DNA of 37,796 bases from Holdemania massiliensis AP2 (lineage in GTDB: Bacteria; Bacillota_I; Bacilli_A; Erysipelotrichales; Erysipelotrichaceae). A model generated the notes under the pieces. That model did not search any database, was not told where the DNA came from, and saw nothing but the letters and a program-made list of their open reading frames with translations. The stretch lies in contig NZ_HE998570.1 of the NCBI RefSeq assembly GCF_000327285.1, forward strand, positions 1 to 37,796, in the 5' to 3' direction. Positions 24,049 through 32,827 of this stretch are shown here, piece by piece. Positions within the stretch are counted from its first letter, which is position 1; the number at the start of each line of letters is the position of its first letter. The position numbers and the translations under genes are program-made.

Positions 24049-24416
24049 GGTTTCTTCTTGAATCCAAAGTCATAACAGCCTCTCAAGCATTTATATACTT
24101 ATAAGTATTATACTCTAAAGTATATATTATCAATTAAGGGAATGCCTTTGCTTGGGTGACAGATATTTCTTATGATGATCCCTTATCAATAAGAGAAGAG
24201 TACACTTTTTAGGCAAGCTTAATAAGAAATATAACAAAACTCTCAGATAGTGGCAGTCTTGAGCGGTTCTAAAGCCCAGCCGATGAAATAAAGCTGCATA
24301 AGGCAGTGGTTTTCCTTAAAAAGGATACGGCGCAAAGCTGTAAAAAAATAGAAGAGGTAGTCTATAAAGAAACTTTCAATCTTCTATATTTCATATAATT
24401 TCAGCATGACTCCAGG
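24049..24416. other. Convergent intergenic region with tandem palindromes
   Basis: No protein gene was found. A block at 24095-24124 holds four ATACTT-type half-sites as two inverted repeats (ATACTTATAAGTAT and TATACT-CTAA-AGTATA). TAAGGGA (24135-24141) and TCCCTTA (24179-24185) could form a closing stem around 37 nt. Further small hairpins (CTGC/GCAG and TACGGC/GCTGTA) lie at about 24290-24350. Both flanking genes end here, so operators would not normally be expected. Confidence 0.4.
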
Positions 24417-26357
24417 CTAAAGAATATTAAAATTGGATAGGATATCTTCATAGCTTTGATCATAGAGCGTATTGAGAAACAAGGGATTCTGATGGATGAA
24501 CTGCTTTAACAGATGACTGATCTTCTGGACGTTTTCCCGGCGTCCGTTGCCATATTGATAGAAAATAAAGACGCGGGCCTTGTTTTGATTCCAAGAAATC
24601 GGCTTGCGGTTGACAAACACCTCAAAGCAGGGCTGCTGAGTACGCAGGGCAAGCGTGGTAATCAAGACCAAATCATGTTTCTTCTCATTGCTGATAAAGC
24701 TGCCGCGCAGCTCTAAATCGCGGAAGAATTCCTCTTGATCGCTGAATTGATTCTGAACTTGTTTATAAATCGCATGATAGACAGCCTGCTTATCAGAAAA
24801 ATGTGTCTTGTGGAAGTTCTGTTTTGGAAACAATGGGAGTGCTTTGCGGTTCAGATCGCAGACAAGGAACTGAGCTAAATCTTCAAAAACCGCATCGTTG
24901 GGATGATGGTTCAGTTCAATCACCGTTTTGGCACAGGCTGGCAGCGAACCGGGATACAGATCGGTCAGGATAGCATCATAATCCGTTTTGGAAGGATCAA
25001 ACAATTCCGTTACTTCCAGAATCTCGATCTGCCGCAGATAACGATTGGCCTGCATCATCAGCCGTACCGCAAAGCTTTCACTGTAGTAACGACCCTGCCG
25101 GGAAACAACCGCGACCTTCATCTTGTCAAAGGTATAATTCTGCTTATAGATTGCGGCGTTTAGAATGTAATAAGCCTCGGTCAGGTCTGTTTCATCCAGC
25201 TGAACCGCATACTTCAGTTTATAGAATAAAGCAAATAAGGAACACAGCTCGGCTGTCCATAAGCCGACTTTCGTGGAGGTTGTCAACTCTTCTGAATCCG
25301 TTGAGAAGTGAAACTCCTTTTTCAGATGCAGACAATAGAGGTAACAGGCAAAGGCATCATAAAAAGGATCGTCAAAACAACCGTCTAATTCATAATAATG
25401 AGATAGGAAAGCCAAGATTTCCTGCACTTCTGTCAGCATTGCCTGGCGCTGCGGCTCCGGTATGAAGGCAGTGCTTCTTAATGTCATGCAGCAGGCGATC
25501 ATCACAGCCAGGGACAGCCGGTCAGTTTCCTGCAGATTTTCCTGGAAATACGCCGGAAGCAAGCTGTATAGCTGACTGGCAGCCTGATAGGCCGGCAAGC
25601 TTTGGATTTTCTGACGCTGATCCGGGGAATAATCGATTTCATCCGCATGATAAGAGCGAGTCCGGGCTAGAAGAATATACTGAACAATCTTGATCAAATG
25701 GATATTGGGAATGGTGATGTCGGAATGATTGCCGAAATAAGTCTGAACCTGATCCATCAGCGTCTGCGGATAATCCGTCTGATTTAAAAACAAAGCGCCG
25801 AAGGTTCCTGAATAAATCTTCGGCTTGTTTTCATGGACGAAAACTTTATGCATGAAAATCAAACAAAGCCGCTTTGACCATTCGCTGCCCTGCAGGATTA
25901 AGCCGTAGTTGCGCCGGACTTTGACTTCCAGCTCAAACGGGGAGAGGATCGTCTGGACTTGCTCCAAAGTTCGCAAAATCGTACTGCGGGAACAGAATAA
26001 CGCGTCGACCAGCGATTCAATCGAGGTATAGGCGGAGGCGGTCAGAAGTTTCAAGGTAATTAGATAAGCTGTGGAATACTCAGCATAGTTCAAATAGTCA
26101 AAACGCCGGAATTCTTTCAGCGACTGCGTCAGAAAACTTGCGGCGATTTCCGGATCCTGAACGATCAAAGAATAGCCAACTGCGACTTTCGTTTCAATCG
26201 TACATCCTCTGTGAGTGAGTTCCTGATTGATCAATTCGATTTCCTTACGGATCGTATTGATCGAAACATTGCACAGTTTGCTTAATTCTTCCCCGCTGAC
26301 ATAACCCTCGCTGTAAGAGATGTGCTGTAAAATTTTTCTTTCGATTGCAGTAAGCAT
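24417..26357 (-). CDS. PRD/EII-domain transcriptional regulator 2
   Basis: 646 aa, the same length as regulator 1 and similar throughout: GEELSKLCNVSINTIRKE in the N-terminal helix-turn-helix (about 20-45), RLCLIFMHKVFVHEN, KMKVAVVSRQGRYYSES in the EIIB-like domain and FEVFVNRKPISWNQNKARVFI in the EIIA-like domain. The phosphorylatable Cys and His of true EIIB and EIIA are absent here too. It lies convergent to PTS operon 2, the likely target. AGAGGG precedes ATG 26357. A promoter with CTGCCA, 18 bp and TATAAT lies upstream. Confidence 0.82.
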   Translation of the reverse strand: MLTAIERKILQHISYSEGYVSGEELSKLCNVSINTIRKEIELINQELTHRGCTIETKVAVGYSLIVQDPEIAASFLTQSLKEFRRFDYLNYAEYSTAYLITLKLLTASAYTSIESLVDALFCSRSTILRTLEQVQTILSPFELEVKVRRNYGLILQGSEWSKRLCLIFMHKVFVHENKPKIYSGTFGALFLNQTDYPQTLMDQVQTYFGNHSDITIPNIHLIKIVQYILLARTRSYHADEIDYSPDQRQKIQSLPAYQAASQLYSLLPAYFQENLQETDRLSLAVMIACCMTLRSTAFIPEPQRQAMLTEVQEILAFLSHYYELDGCFDDPFYDAFACYLYCLHLKKEFHFSTDSEELTTSTKVGLWTAELCSLFALFYKLKYAVQLDETDLTEAYYILNAAIYKQNYTFDKMKVAVVSRQGRYYSESFAVRLMMQANRYLRQIEILEVTELFDPSKTDYDAILTDLYPGSLPACAKTVIELNHHPNDAVFEDLAQFLVCDLNRKALPLFPKQNFHKTHFSDKQAVYHAIYKQVQNQFSDQEEFFRDLELRGSFISNEKKHDLVLITTLALRTQQPCFEVFVNRKPISWNQNKARVFIFYQYGNGRRENVQKISHLLKQFIHQNPLFLNTLYDQSYEDILSNFNIL

Positions 26358-26379
26358 GATTGTTATCCCTCTGCCTCTT

Positions 26380-26409
26380 ATTATAAGCTTTTCCCGTTCG
26401 ATTTGGCAG
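26380..26409 (-). promoter_or_regulatory. Promoter of regulator 2
   Basis: On the minus strand, CTGCCA (26409-26404), 18 bp, TATAAT (26385-26380). Confidence 0.5.
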
Positions 26410-26447
26410 ACGAATCCAGGAAAATTCAGAGGCTGCGGAACAAAAAA

Positions 26448-27293
26448 TCAAGCTTTAGCGGAAAGAAGATAGTGAAACAAGTCTTGGGCCGGCAGAAAAG
26501 TAATCGGCAGCGGCTGTTGAATAACTTCCGGCAGCCATCGGGCCATGGCTTTCATTCCCAGCTCTTCACAGTTAAAATGTCCCATTTCCAACAAAACTTT
26601 GGATTCACCCTGGGCCGCGGCGTCCTTGACATATTGGGTTAAGGTATAATCGCAGATTTCAAAGGGGATGAGGGCGTCGGCCTGCTGAGCCCGCTGGATG
26701 ATCTCTTTGTCTTTAGCGGATCCCATCACATGTTCACAGAATAAGACCGTGGATACCTGACAATCGAGATTGCCGACAACCCGCAGTCCATTGAGCTGAA
26801 AACGGTCCATCAGAAAGTCGGCCAGCTGACGGGCGGAGATGGGGGCAATTTGATAAAGCAGCGGCTTCAGCGGATCATCCGCCACCTGATTTTCCCACCC
26901 CAGTTCCTTCATGATCCCGGTAAAAATGTAATCAGGATTGATGCGCTGAGGATGAAAGGGCTGTCCGTTGCCATGCAGCCGGTCATGATCACGCCAAACC
27001 ACAAGGCCGTGCTGTTCGGCAAATTGTTTCTTCTTTCTGGCGACTTCGTTGGACTGAAGCATGTCTTCGGTATTGCTGCTGCCGAAAAAGATCGATTCAT
27101 GACTGATGATCAGGTTGAGATGCTGCTGGACGGCCGCTTCCAGCACTTCATAAGTCGCGCAGACCGTCACACCGATTCCAGTGCATTCCTGAACCGGATC
27201 GCCAACTAATATTTGATCGCGGCTGCCGTGCGCGGAAGGTTCAAAAGGTTCATGCCAGGCCATAAGCTGAGTTAAAACTTCAGAAATTTTCAT
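26448..27293 (-). CDS. Nif3-like (DUF34) dinuclear metal-center protein
   Basis: 281 aa. Nif3 features: LIISHESIFFG (H65; most family members have HHP here), RDHDRLHG (D102, H103, H107) and LEMGHFNCEELG near the end (H239, E243). The family binds two metals and has been linked to GTP cyclohydrolase I-type folds; its true role is unresolved. ATG 27293 follows AGGAGG. Its own promoter-like element lies at 27324-27357, so it is likely transcribed separately from the PTS system 3 genes upstream. Confidence 0.85.
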   Translation of the reverse strand: MKISEVLTQLMAWHEPFEPSAHGSRDQILVGDPVQECTGIGVTVCATYEVLEAAVQQHLNLIISHESIFFGSSNTEDMLQSNEVARKKKQFAEQHGLVVWRDHDRLHGNGQPFHPQRINPDYIFTGIMKELGWENQVADDPLKPLLYQIAPISARQLADFLMDRFQLNGLRVVGNLDCQVSTVLFCEHVMGSAKDKEIIQRAQQADALIPFEICDYTLTQYVKDAAAQGESKVLLEMGHFNCEELGMKAMARWLPEVIQQPLPITFLPAQDLFHYLLSAKA

Positions 27294-27323
27294 TATTGTA
27301 TCCTCCTGATGGAACTCTTTATC

Positions 27324-27357
27324 AGTATAGAAGAAATCCAGGAGTCCAGCATTTCAA
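27324..27357 (-). promoter_or_regulatory. TTGAAA-N22-TATACT element of the Nif3-like gene
   Basis: On the minus strand, TTGAAA (27357-27352), 22 bp, TATACT (27329-27324). The spacing is the same as upstream of PTS operon 1. Confidence 0.5.
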
Positions 27358-27394
27358 AATTTGGTTTAATCTTAAGCGGATTCAGCTTCCCTTG

Positions 27395-27429
27395 CAAAGA
27401 AAAGACGCCATGCATTTCACACTGACGTC
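27395..27429 (-). terminator. Terminator of the HAD hydrolase gene
   Basis: On the minus strand, GACGTCA pairs with TGGCGTC (one G-T pair), followed by TTTTCTTT. Confidence 0.65.
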
Positions 27430-27444
27430 GATCCTAGCCAAAGC

Positions 27445-28320
27445 TTAAGCCTTGGCTGAAAACAAATTTTCTCTTTCCCGTTGTTCATTCTGATTGTAAG
27501 CGATACACCAGCGCATGGCCTGGGCTGCGGAATCGACGGTATGCGCCGCCAGCCGCTGCAGTTCTTCGCTGCCGCTTTTCATCGCAAAGGTATGCTGCGC
27601 TTCCGAAAACATTTCAGCATCGTTGAGGGAATCACCGATCACGGCCATTTCCTGGGGCTGCAGTTGATAGGTTTCTTTGAGATAGGCAAGAAAGAGGCCT
27701 TTGTGAGCTAAACAATTTCCGATTTCTAGCAGCCGGTCACCGCTTCGATGAATCAGACATTGATCATGGAATTGATGACTCAGCCGATGATAAACGGCCT
27801 GACAGGCGGCTGGGGAATTGAACTGAGCGGATAATTTGCCGGCAAGAAGACCCCGATCCCGTTCGAGATATTGATCCACCGTGAAATCCATGACCTGACC
27901 AATTCCTGTTTTGGTGCATTCCTGGCGATAGCGCAGGGCTGCGGGATGATCCAGGGAAGTAAAAATCCGTTCGGAATTCATTCCTTGAATCTGAAGCGTT
28001 TCCAACTGCGGGCATTCCGACCGTAAAAGCTGAATGATCTGACCGAGGGTTTCCCGCTTCAAAGCCCGCACAGCCACCCATTTTCCCTGATCATATCCGA
28101 CAGCCCCATTAAACCCAGCCGCGCGGATCTTGGAAAATCCATATTTTTTCATCAGGTGAATGCTGTAACCGATCATCCGTCCGCTGGCCGCGCTGAACTC
28201 AATTCCGGCCTGCTGAATTTCCCGCAGTGCCGCTTCATTCTCAGCGCTGAGATCCAGTACCGTTTCGCCATGCCCATCAAAAAGCGTTCCATCCAAATCA
28301 CTGACAATCCATTTAATCAT
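27445..28320 (-). CDS. HAD-superfamily hydrolase, Cof type
   Basis: 291 aa. Motif I is VSDLDGTLF (nucleophile D8, acid D10) and motif IV is IGDSLNDAEMF, with AFNGAV-like cap residues (RAAGFNGAVGYD) typical of Cof-type sugar- and cofactor-phosphate phosphatases. It acts in the cytosol on phosphorylated metabolites. It begins about 100 bp after the system 3 IIA gene on the same strand, so it may be read from the same transcript and dephosphorylate the imported sugar phosphate (inference). It ends at the hairpin at 27404-27429. Confidence 0.9.
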   Translation of the reverse strand: MIKWIVSDLDGTLFDGHGETVLDLSAENEAALREIQQAGIEFSAASGRMIGYSIHLMKKYGFSKIRAAGFNGAVGYDQGKWVAVRALKRETLGQIIQLLRSECPQLETLQIQGMNSERIFTSLDHPAALRYRQECTKTGIGQVMDFTVDQYLERDRGLLAGKLSAQFNSPAACQAVYHRLSHQFHDQCLIHRSGDRLLEIGNCLAHKGLFLAYLKETYQLQPQEMAVIGDSLNDAEMFSEAQHTFAMKSGSEELQRLAAHTVDSAAQAMRWCIAYNQNEQRERENLFSAKA

Positions 28321-28422
28321 AACCGATCCTACCTTTTTTTTATTTTAACTCAACAATTCAAGGAAATGACAGAAAGATTTGCCGTTAAGACCGCTTTCCT
28401 TTCCGCTTGCAAAGTTTGGGAT

Positions 28423-28833
28423 TTATTCGTCTTCTTCGTCAAACTGCGGAAACTGATAATCGTTCATGCAGACAACCGCTTCTTTTCCGACTTCTGCCAG
28501 GGCTTTGATCTGGGCTTCGGAAGCTTCTTCATCCAGACACATGAGCTGCAGCAGTAGTGGAAAATTGATGCCGGTAAACAAGTAGGTATGAGGACGGCTG
28601 AGATAAGGCACGGCCAGCTGGTTGACGCTGCCGCCTAAAATATCCGTACACAGAATTACCTGATCGGTTTCGCTGACTTCTGCGAAAAAACGCTCCAGTT
28701 CAGCTTTGGGATCACAGTCGTCCACATAAGCACTGATCGCCGTGACTGATTGTAAATCAGCTGTGAAGATGCTGAGGGTATTCAGAATGCCGTGCGCCAT
28801 TTGGCCGTGAGTCATAATTACAATTTTACGCAT
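28423..28833 (-). CDS. PTS mannose-class EIIA component (system 3)
   Basis: 136 aa. MRKIVIMTHGQMAHG gives H9 as the phosphate acceptor; VILCTDILGGSVNQ and FTGINFPLLLQLM correspond to the usual TDLxGGTP and GxNLPM motifs, with Ser-Val replacing Thr-Pro. AGGAAGG precedes ATG 28833. It lies last in the PTS operon, after regulator 3, and would feed phosphate to the system 3 IIB. Confidence 0.9.
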   Translation of the reverse strand: MRKIVIMTHGQMAHGILNTLSIFTADLQSVTAISAYVDDCDPKAELERFFAEVSETDQVILCTDILGGSVNQLAVPYLSRPHTYLFTGINFPLLLQLMCLDEEASEAQIKALAEVGKEAVVCMNDYQFPQFDEEDE

Positions 28834-28871
28834 AATTGAGTTTCCTTCCTTTTTTGGGACTTCTTTGCGAA

Positions 28872-30890
28872 TCAGCGGAAACTGCTGCCCAGTGTCAGTA
28901 CCGCAAGATGATTTTCCAGAATGACATCCATCAGATGCTCATAATCCGGATTTTTGACCAGCTCGTCGATCACCAGCCGGTCATGGAAAACAATTTCTAA
29001 AAGATGGGGAACATATTCATTTTCAAAGCGTTCTGCATCCTTGGCAATGTTGCCGCGATCCCAATACACGACAACCTGAGCTTTCTGCAGGCTGCGGTTC
29101 CAGGGAATGGGACGTTTCAGGACAAACACGGCGATCGTCACGCCCTGCGTATGCGAGTGCAGGCCGCTCAGGATGACAACATTGTCCTGCGGCTGGGAAG
29201 CCATGATTTGTTCGCAGGCAAGCAGATCCTCCTGCAGCAGCTGAGGGCTGTCGGTCAGGGGCGAGAGGGCTTCGCCGATCATCTTAAAACACGCTTCTTC
29301 ATTGCTTGCTTCAATCCCCGTGAAAATCTGCTGCGGACGCAGATCAGAGCGAATCTTGAAATTGCTGTGATGCGTACCGTTGACAAATAAACTGCGGATC
29401 GTCCGCTTGGTATTTTCATCAAAAAATAAATCAAGATGGAAGACAGTTAAGGTCTTTGGAACAAAATTCAATGTTTCCGCAGGATAAGAAGTAAAGAGGA
29501 TCTCATAAACACTCAAATCCGTTTCCTTTAATTCATAAAGCTCCAGCACATCGATCTGTTCCAGAAACCGGCCGAAATTGCGCATCAGCCGCTCTGCCAT
29601 ACCGCGCCCAACACTTTTATCAATGTTGGATACGCAGCAGGCCCGGATTTTTCTGAATTTCCAGGGAAACCGGCCGAAAACCGGATGAATCACCAGTGCC
29701 AGCCGAGTGATTTCTTCTTCACTGATTTCAATCTCATATTTCTCATGCAAATAAACCATCGCCTGCATCGCCATCTTTTTGGACATGAGGGAGCACTGCA
29801 CCTGAACCTCACTGGCAAACTGCGTAGTCCGCAGATGATAGCGGGAACGAGTGAACAGACCGTCGAGATGCAGCGCGATATCATCGACCAGCTTAATGTC
29901 TTTGTTGATGGAGCTGAACAGATTGGTCTGGGCCAGATGCTGAACTAGATCGAAAGCGATGTCTTTGCTTTCCAGAAAGCCGTCGCGGAACATTTCATCC
30001 GGACTCAGCGCGATCCGAAAGCCGACAAAGCCGATCGCCAGAAGAATGATATCCTCGCGGATAAAGCGGCATTGAAGCAGATCGGTACATTGATTCAGCA
30101 CCAGCTTGGCGACGTAGTAGGAATTGCGGTTGGTGAAGCGGATGATTGTGGATTCGGGATATTCAAGCGGATGTCCCTGCTTGCTGCGAAAGGCGGAGAG
30201 GATGATCAGGCGGCTGAGGGAGGCCAGTGAGGAGCTGGACAAATTGTAACTGATAAACATTTCCTGCAGGGATCGAATGATCAGCTCAATCTGCTGCTGA
30301 ATCTGCGGATCGAACGGATAAAGCCGGCCATATTCCTCAGGCTGTGCCGTGCGCACAGAGGTCGTTGCATAATTGCCGTATTCATAATTCAGACACAGCC
30401 GGATATCATGTTCCCTTCCGACAATTTTCATGCCGTGCCGGCTTTTGGATACAATTTTTAGATCAAACTGTCTGAGAATTTCCCGCGCCCGGTTCAGAAT
30501 CTGTTTGACGCTGGTCAAGTTCATAAAAAGCAGTTCTTCCAGTTCTTCAATGCGGGTATAACTGTCCCGGCAAAGCAGCGTGCGGATGACCAGGTGAGTT
30601 CGGTCTACCTGAACCGGATTGAGAATCTGCTGGCTGCTGCGCGTGGCCGTTCCCTGAGAAAAGCGTTCAAACTGCTGGCGGTCGCAGACAGTCAGCCAGT
30701 ACCCGCTTCCTGTTTTCGACTCGATCACCGCGCCGTTTTCGCTTAAAACCTCATTCAGCTGATTGAGATTCTTCCGGATTGTTTTGCTGGAAACGCCCAA
30801 ACTGTTCGCAAGGAATTGAGAGCTGACCGGTTCTTTGATACGGCTCAGCCGATCGAGCAGCTGGATTTGAATGGGAAGCAGTTTTTCCAT
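28872..30890 (-). CDS. PRD/EII-domain transcriptional regulator 3
   Basis: 672 aa. The N-terminal helix-turn-helix (about 15-65, SSQFLANSLGVSSKTIRKNL) is followed by a PRD-like helical middle, an EIIB-like domain (from about 410, KIRACCVSNIDKSVGRG) and an EIIA-like C-terminus (about 520-655, VFVLKRPIPWNRSLQKAQVV). It is only distantly similar to regulators 1 and 2. Unlike them it is encoded within the operon, between the DUF695-like gene and IIA, and it keeps Cys residues near the EIIB-like loop and a His-rich LHSHTQG loop in the EIIA-like part. AGGAGGTGATC precedes ATG 30890. It probably controls its own operon. Confidence 0.82.
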   Translation of the reverse strand: MEKLLPIQIQLLDRLSRIKEPVSSQFLANSLGVSSKTIRKNLNQLNEVLSENGAVIESKTGSGYWLTVCDRQQFERFSQGTATRSSQQILNPVQVDRTHLVIRTLLCRDSYTRIEELEELLFMNLTSVKQILNRAREILRQFDLKIVSKSRHGMKIVGREHDIRLCLNYEYGNYATTSVRTAQPEEYGRLYPFDPQIQQQIELIIRSLQEMFISYNLSSSSLASLSRLIILSAFRSKQGHPLEYPESTIIRFTNRNSYYVAKLVLNQCTDLLQCRFIREDIILLAIGFVGFRIALSPDEMFRDGFLESKDIAFDLVQHLAQTNLFSSINKDIKLVDDIALHLDGLFTRSRYHLRTTQFASEVQVQCSLMSKKMAMQAMVYLHEKYEIEISEEEITRLALVIHPVFGRFPWKFRKIRACCVSNIDKSVGRGMAERLMRNFGRFLEQIDVLELYELKETDLSVYEILFTSYPAETLNFVPKTLTVFHLDLFFDENTKRTIRSLFVNGTHHSNFKIRSDLRPQQIFTGIEASNEEACFKMIGEALSPLTDSPQLLQEDLLACEQIMASQPQDNVVILSGLHSHTQGVTIAVFVLKRPIPWNRSLQKAQVVVYWDRGNIAKDAERFENEYVPHLLEIVFHDRLVIDELVKNPDYEHLMDVILENHLAVLTLGSSFR

Positions 30891-30913
30891 AACCGATCAC
30901 CTCCTGTTGTCTG

Positions 30914-31960
30914 TTACTGCAGTTCAAGAACCTCCAGATGCGGATCCGTTTTCACCCAAGTTCGGATCGCTTCCAAAGTGGATTCATCAAAGACCAGAAA
31001 ATCGACGTATCCATGAGCGTTGCCCAGGGCAGCGTTGATCAGGATGCCGCTTTTCCGCTGACTGAGAATGCGGTTGACTTCCTTCTCTGCCTTTTCGCGC
31101 TGTTCCGTTTTTTCCGCTTTGGATAACGCCGGCGGGTAACTGACGACAACGCTGCAATACGCTGCCTGCACTGCGTTGACAAGAGCCGTCGAAGGTTTTT
31201 GGGAGGCGGATCGGCCTTCTTCGTTGAGCAGCGGCAGACAGAAGCTGACACCCTCGGTGATATCCTGCCGCAGCGTAAGCTTGCGGGTACGGTAGGTATA
31301 ATTCTTGGCGATGAAAACAATATCATCTGGATCGATCCAGCCGCGGTTATGACATTCCTGATGAAGCAGGGCTGCCAACTGATCCAGGCTTACCCGGGCC
31401 TTGCCGCGTGTTTTCCAGCGTTCGATGCCGTCCAGGAACTGCAGTGATCCCAGATAGGCTTCCACGGCCGTTTCGCCGATCGCATCCGAAAGCATGATAT
31501 ATAATATCATGAAGCAATCTTCCTCACGGAGTCCTTTAAATTTGGGATTCTTTTCCACCTTGAGATTCAGGCGGTGGCGCTTGTTGTCAAAGAAAGGCAG
31601 AACCTGGATCTCCGATGGATTCCAGGTCACGCCTTCATGGGTAAAGCTGCCGTTTAAGGCGGGATGGCTGTATTCAAAGCGCCATGTCTTTTTCAAAGGT
31701 TCCGGCAGCTGAGAACAGAAGTAAAATGCCAGAATACGCCGCAGTGGATCCAGCGTGGTCGTCAGCTCCAGCATATACTGAGGCTTTTCAGGTAAGCGAA
31801 CCAGCCGAAACGCAAAGCTGGGAAGGACGGGATCCATCAGTTTTAACAGGATCTGACTGGCCTGCTCGAATTGATTTTGTTCGATCAGGCTTTCCAGCTT
31901 GGAGTGCTGTTGGCTGAATTCGGCCATGAAGTTTTCAACATTGTTATGAAATCGGATCAT
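30914..31960 (-). CDS. DUF695-like protein in PTS operon 3
   Basis: 348 aa, soluble, with no signal peptide. The order of segments recalls the DUF695-like family: an N-terminal helix with FMAEFSQQHSKLE, a Pro-Ser-Phe-Ala-Phe strand followed by EKPQYMLELTTT, an LSDAIGETAVEAYLGSLQFL core and, near the end, SGILINAALGNAHGYVDFLV. The family's role is not established. AGGAGG lies 5 bp before ATG 31960. It stands between IID and regulator 3, 24 bp before the latter, so it is part of the operon. The assignment rests on pattern only. Confidence 0.6.
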   Translation of the reverse strand: MIRFHNNVENFMAEFSQQHSKLESLIEQNQFEQASQILLKLMDPVLPSFAFRLVRLPEKPQYMLELTTTLDPLRRILAFYFCSQLPEPLKKTWRFEYSHPALNGSFTHEGVTWNPSEIQVLPFFDNKRHRLNLKVEKNPKFKGLREEDCFMILYIMLSDAIGETAVEAYLGSLQFLDGIERWKTRGKARVSLDQLAALLHQECHNRGWIDPDDIVFIAKNYTYRTRKLTLRQDITEGVSFCLPLLNEEGRSASQKPSTALVNAVQAAYCSVVVSYPPALSKAEKTEQREKAEKEVNRILSQRKSGILINAALGNAHGYVDFLVFDESTLEAIRTWVKTDPHLEVLELQ

Positions 31961-31980
31961 ATCGGCCTCCTATGTGAAAG

Positions 31981-32007
31981 GAAGCACGCAAGAAACATGC
32001 GTGCTTC
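31981..32007 (-). other. Intercistronic 10-bp stem-loop after IID 3
   Basis: GAAGCACGCA (31981-31990) and TGCGTGCTTC (31998-32007) form a perfect stem with a 7-nt loop. Only CTTTC follows in the reading direction, so a stability or partial termination element is more likely than a full stop. It would keep the PTS genes in excess over the genes that follow. Confidence 0.6.
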
Positions 32008-32029
32008 GTAGGCATCCTCAATTTTCAGT

Positions 32030-32827
32030 TTAAGCCAGAACGCCGATCGCGGAGAGCAGGATCGCTGCGACTAAGACGAGCACAATCATCTTACCGGAAG
32101 TCATGTTCTTCCGGCCTAATCCCCAATAGATCAGAGCGACGGTCACGACGTTGCCGAAATGCGGAATGATGGAATCCAGCAGATCGTTGACCGGCTGAAC
32201 GACTTCGCCATAGCTCATCGTGATTCCGAACTTAACATTGACAGTCGAAGCCACCAGTGCGCCGACAACCGACAAACCCAGAACAGAAGCGGCTTCAGTG
32301 ATGTGCTGCAGCTGAGCGCTGCGGGTGGTTACGAAAGTGACGCCCTGTTCATAAGCGACAAAGAATAATTTGTAGAAAGCAAACCAGATGACCAGCTGAA
32401 TGACTTCCGCGATCACCCAGCCGACAATGCTGCCTTCCAAAGCCATGTAAGCAGCAATTGCGCCGAGGATCGTCATGAACATGATCCAAATGATCGCATC
32501 CCCGATCCCCGCCAGCGGACCCATCAGCGCTGTCCGCATTTCAACAGCCTGCTTGGTCGCATCCGGATCTTTGGTAGATTCGATGGCGATGCAGGCGCCG
32601 AGGATGATGTTGCCCATCCATGGGTGTGTATTGTAGAATTTGAAATGATCTTTGTATTTTTCCGCTAACAGATCCGCATCGCCGTCATAGATTTTTTCCA
32701 TGGCCGGATGAATGGAGTAAACCCAGCCGCCGGACTGCATCGTTTCATAGTTAAACGGTGACTGACGGGTGAAAATATAACGGTTCAAGCAACGCCGCAG
32801 ATCTTTTTTAGTCAGTACATTACTCAT
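32030..32827 (-). CDS. PTS mannose-class EIID component (system 3)
   Basis: 265 aa from ATG 32827, about 7 bp after GGAGGG; the in-frame ATG five codons earlier overlaps this site. EIID features are MQSGGWVYSIHPAMEKIY, DHFKFYNTHPWMGNIILG, RTALMGPLAGIGDAIIW and C-terminal helices (VVTVALIYWGL). The start overlaps the end of IIC by 8 bp. It forms the membrane transporter with IIC and ends before the hairpin at 31981. Confidence 0.93.
   Translation of the reverse strand: MSNVLTKKDLRRCLNRYIFTRQSPFNYETMQSGGWVYSIHPAMEKIYDGDADLLAEKYKDHFKFYNTHPWMGNIILGACIAIESTKDPDATKQAVEMRTALMGPLAGIGDAIIWIMFMTILGAIAAYMALEGSIVGWVIAEVIQLVIWFAFYKLFFVAYEQGVTFVTTRSAQLQHITEAASVLGLSVVGALVASTVNVKFGITMSYGEVVQPVNDLLDSIIPHFGNVVTVALIYWGLGRKNMTSGKMIVLVLVAAILLSAIGVLA

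Noticed and set aside
24290-24352. Possible cyclic-di-GMP-I riboswitch, from a GCGCAAAGC string after a small hairpin
   Set aside because: The 3' half of the aptamer and the tetraloop receptor are missing, and the string is explained by a simple TACGGC/GCTGTA hairpin. Convergent genes leave no target.
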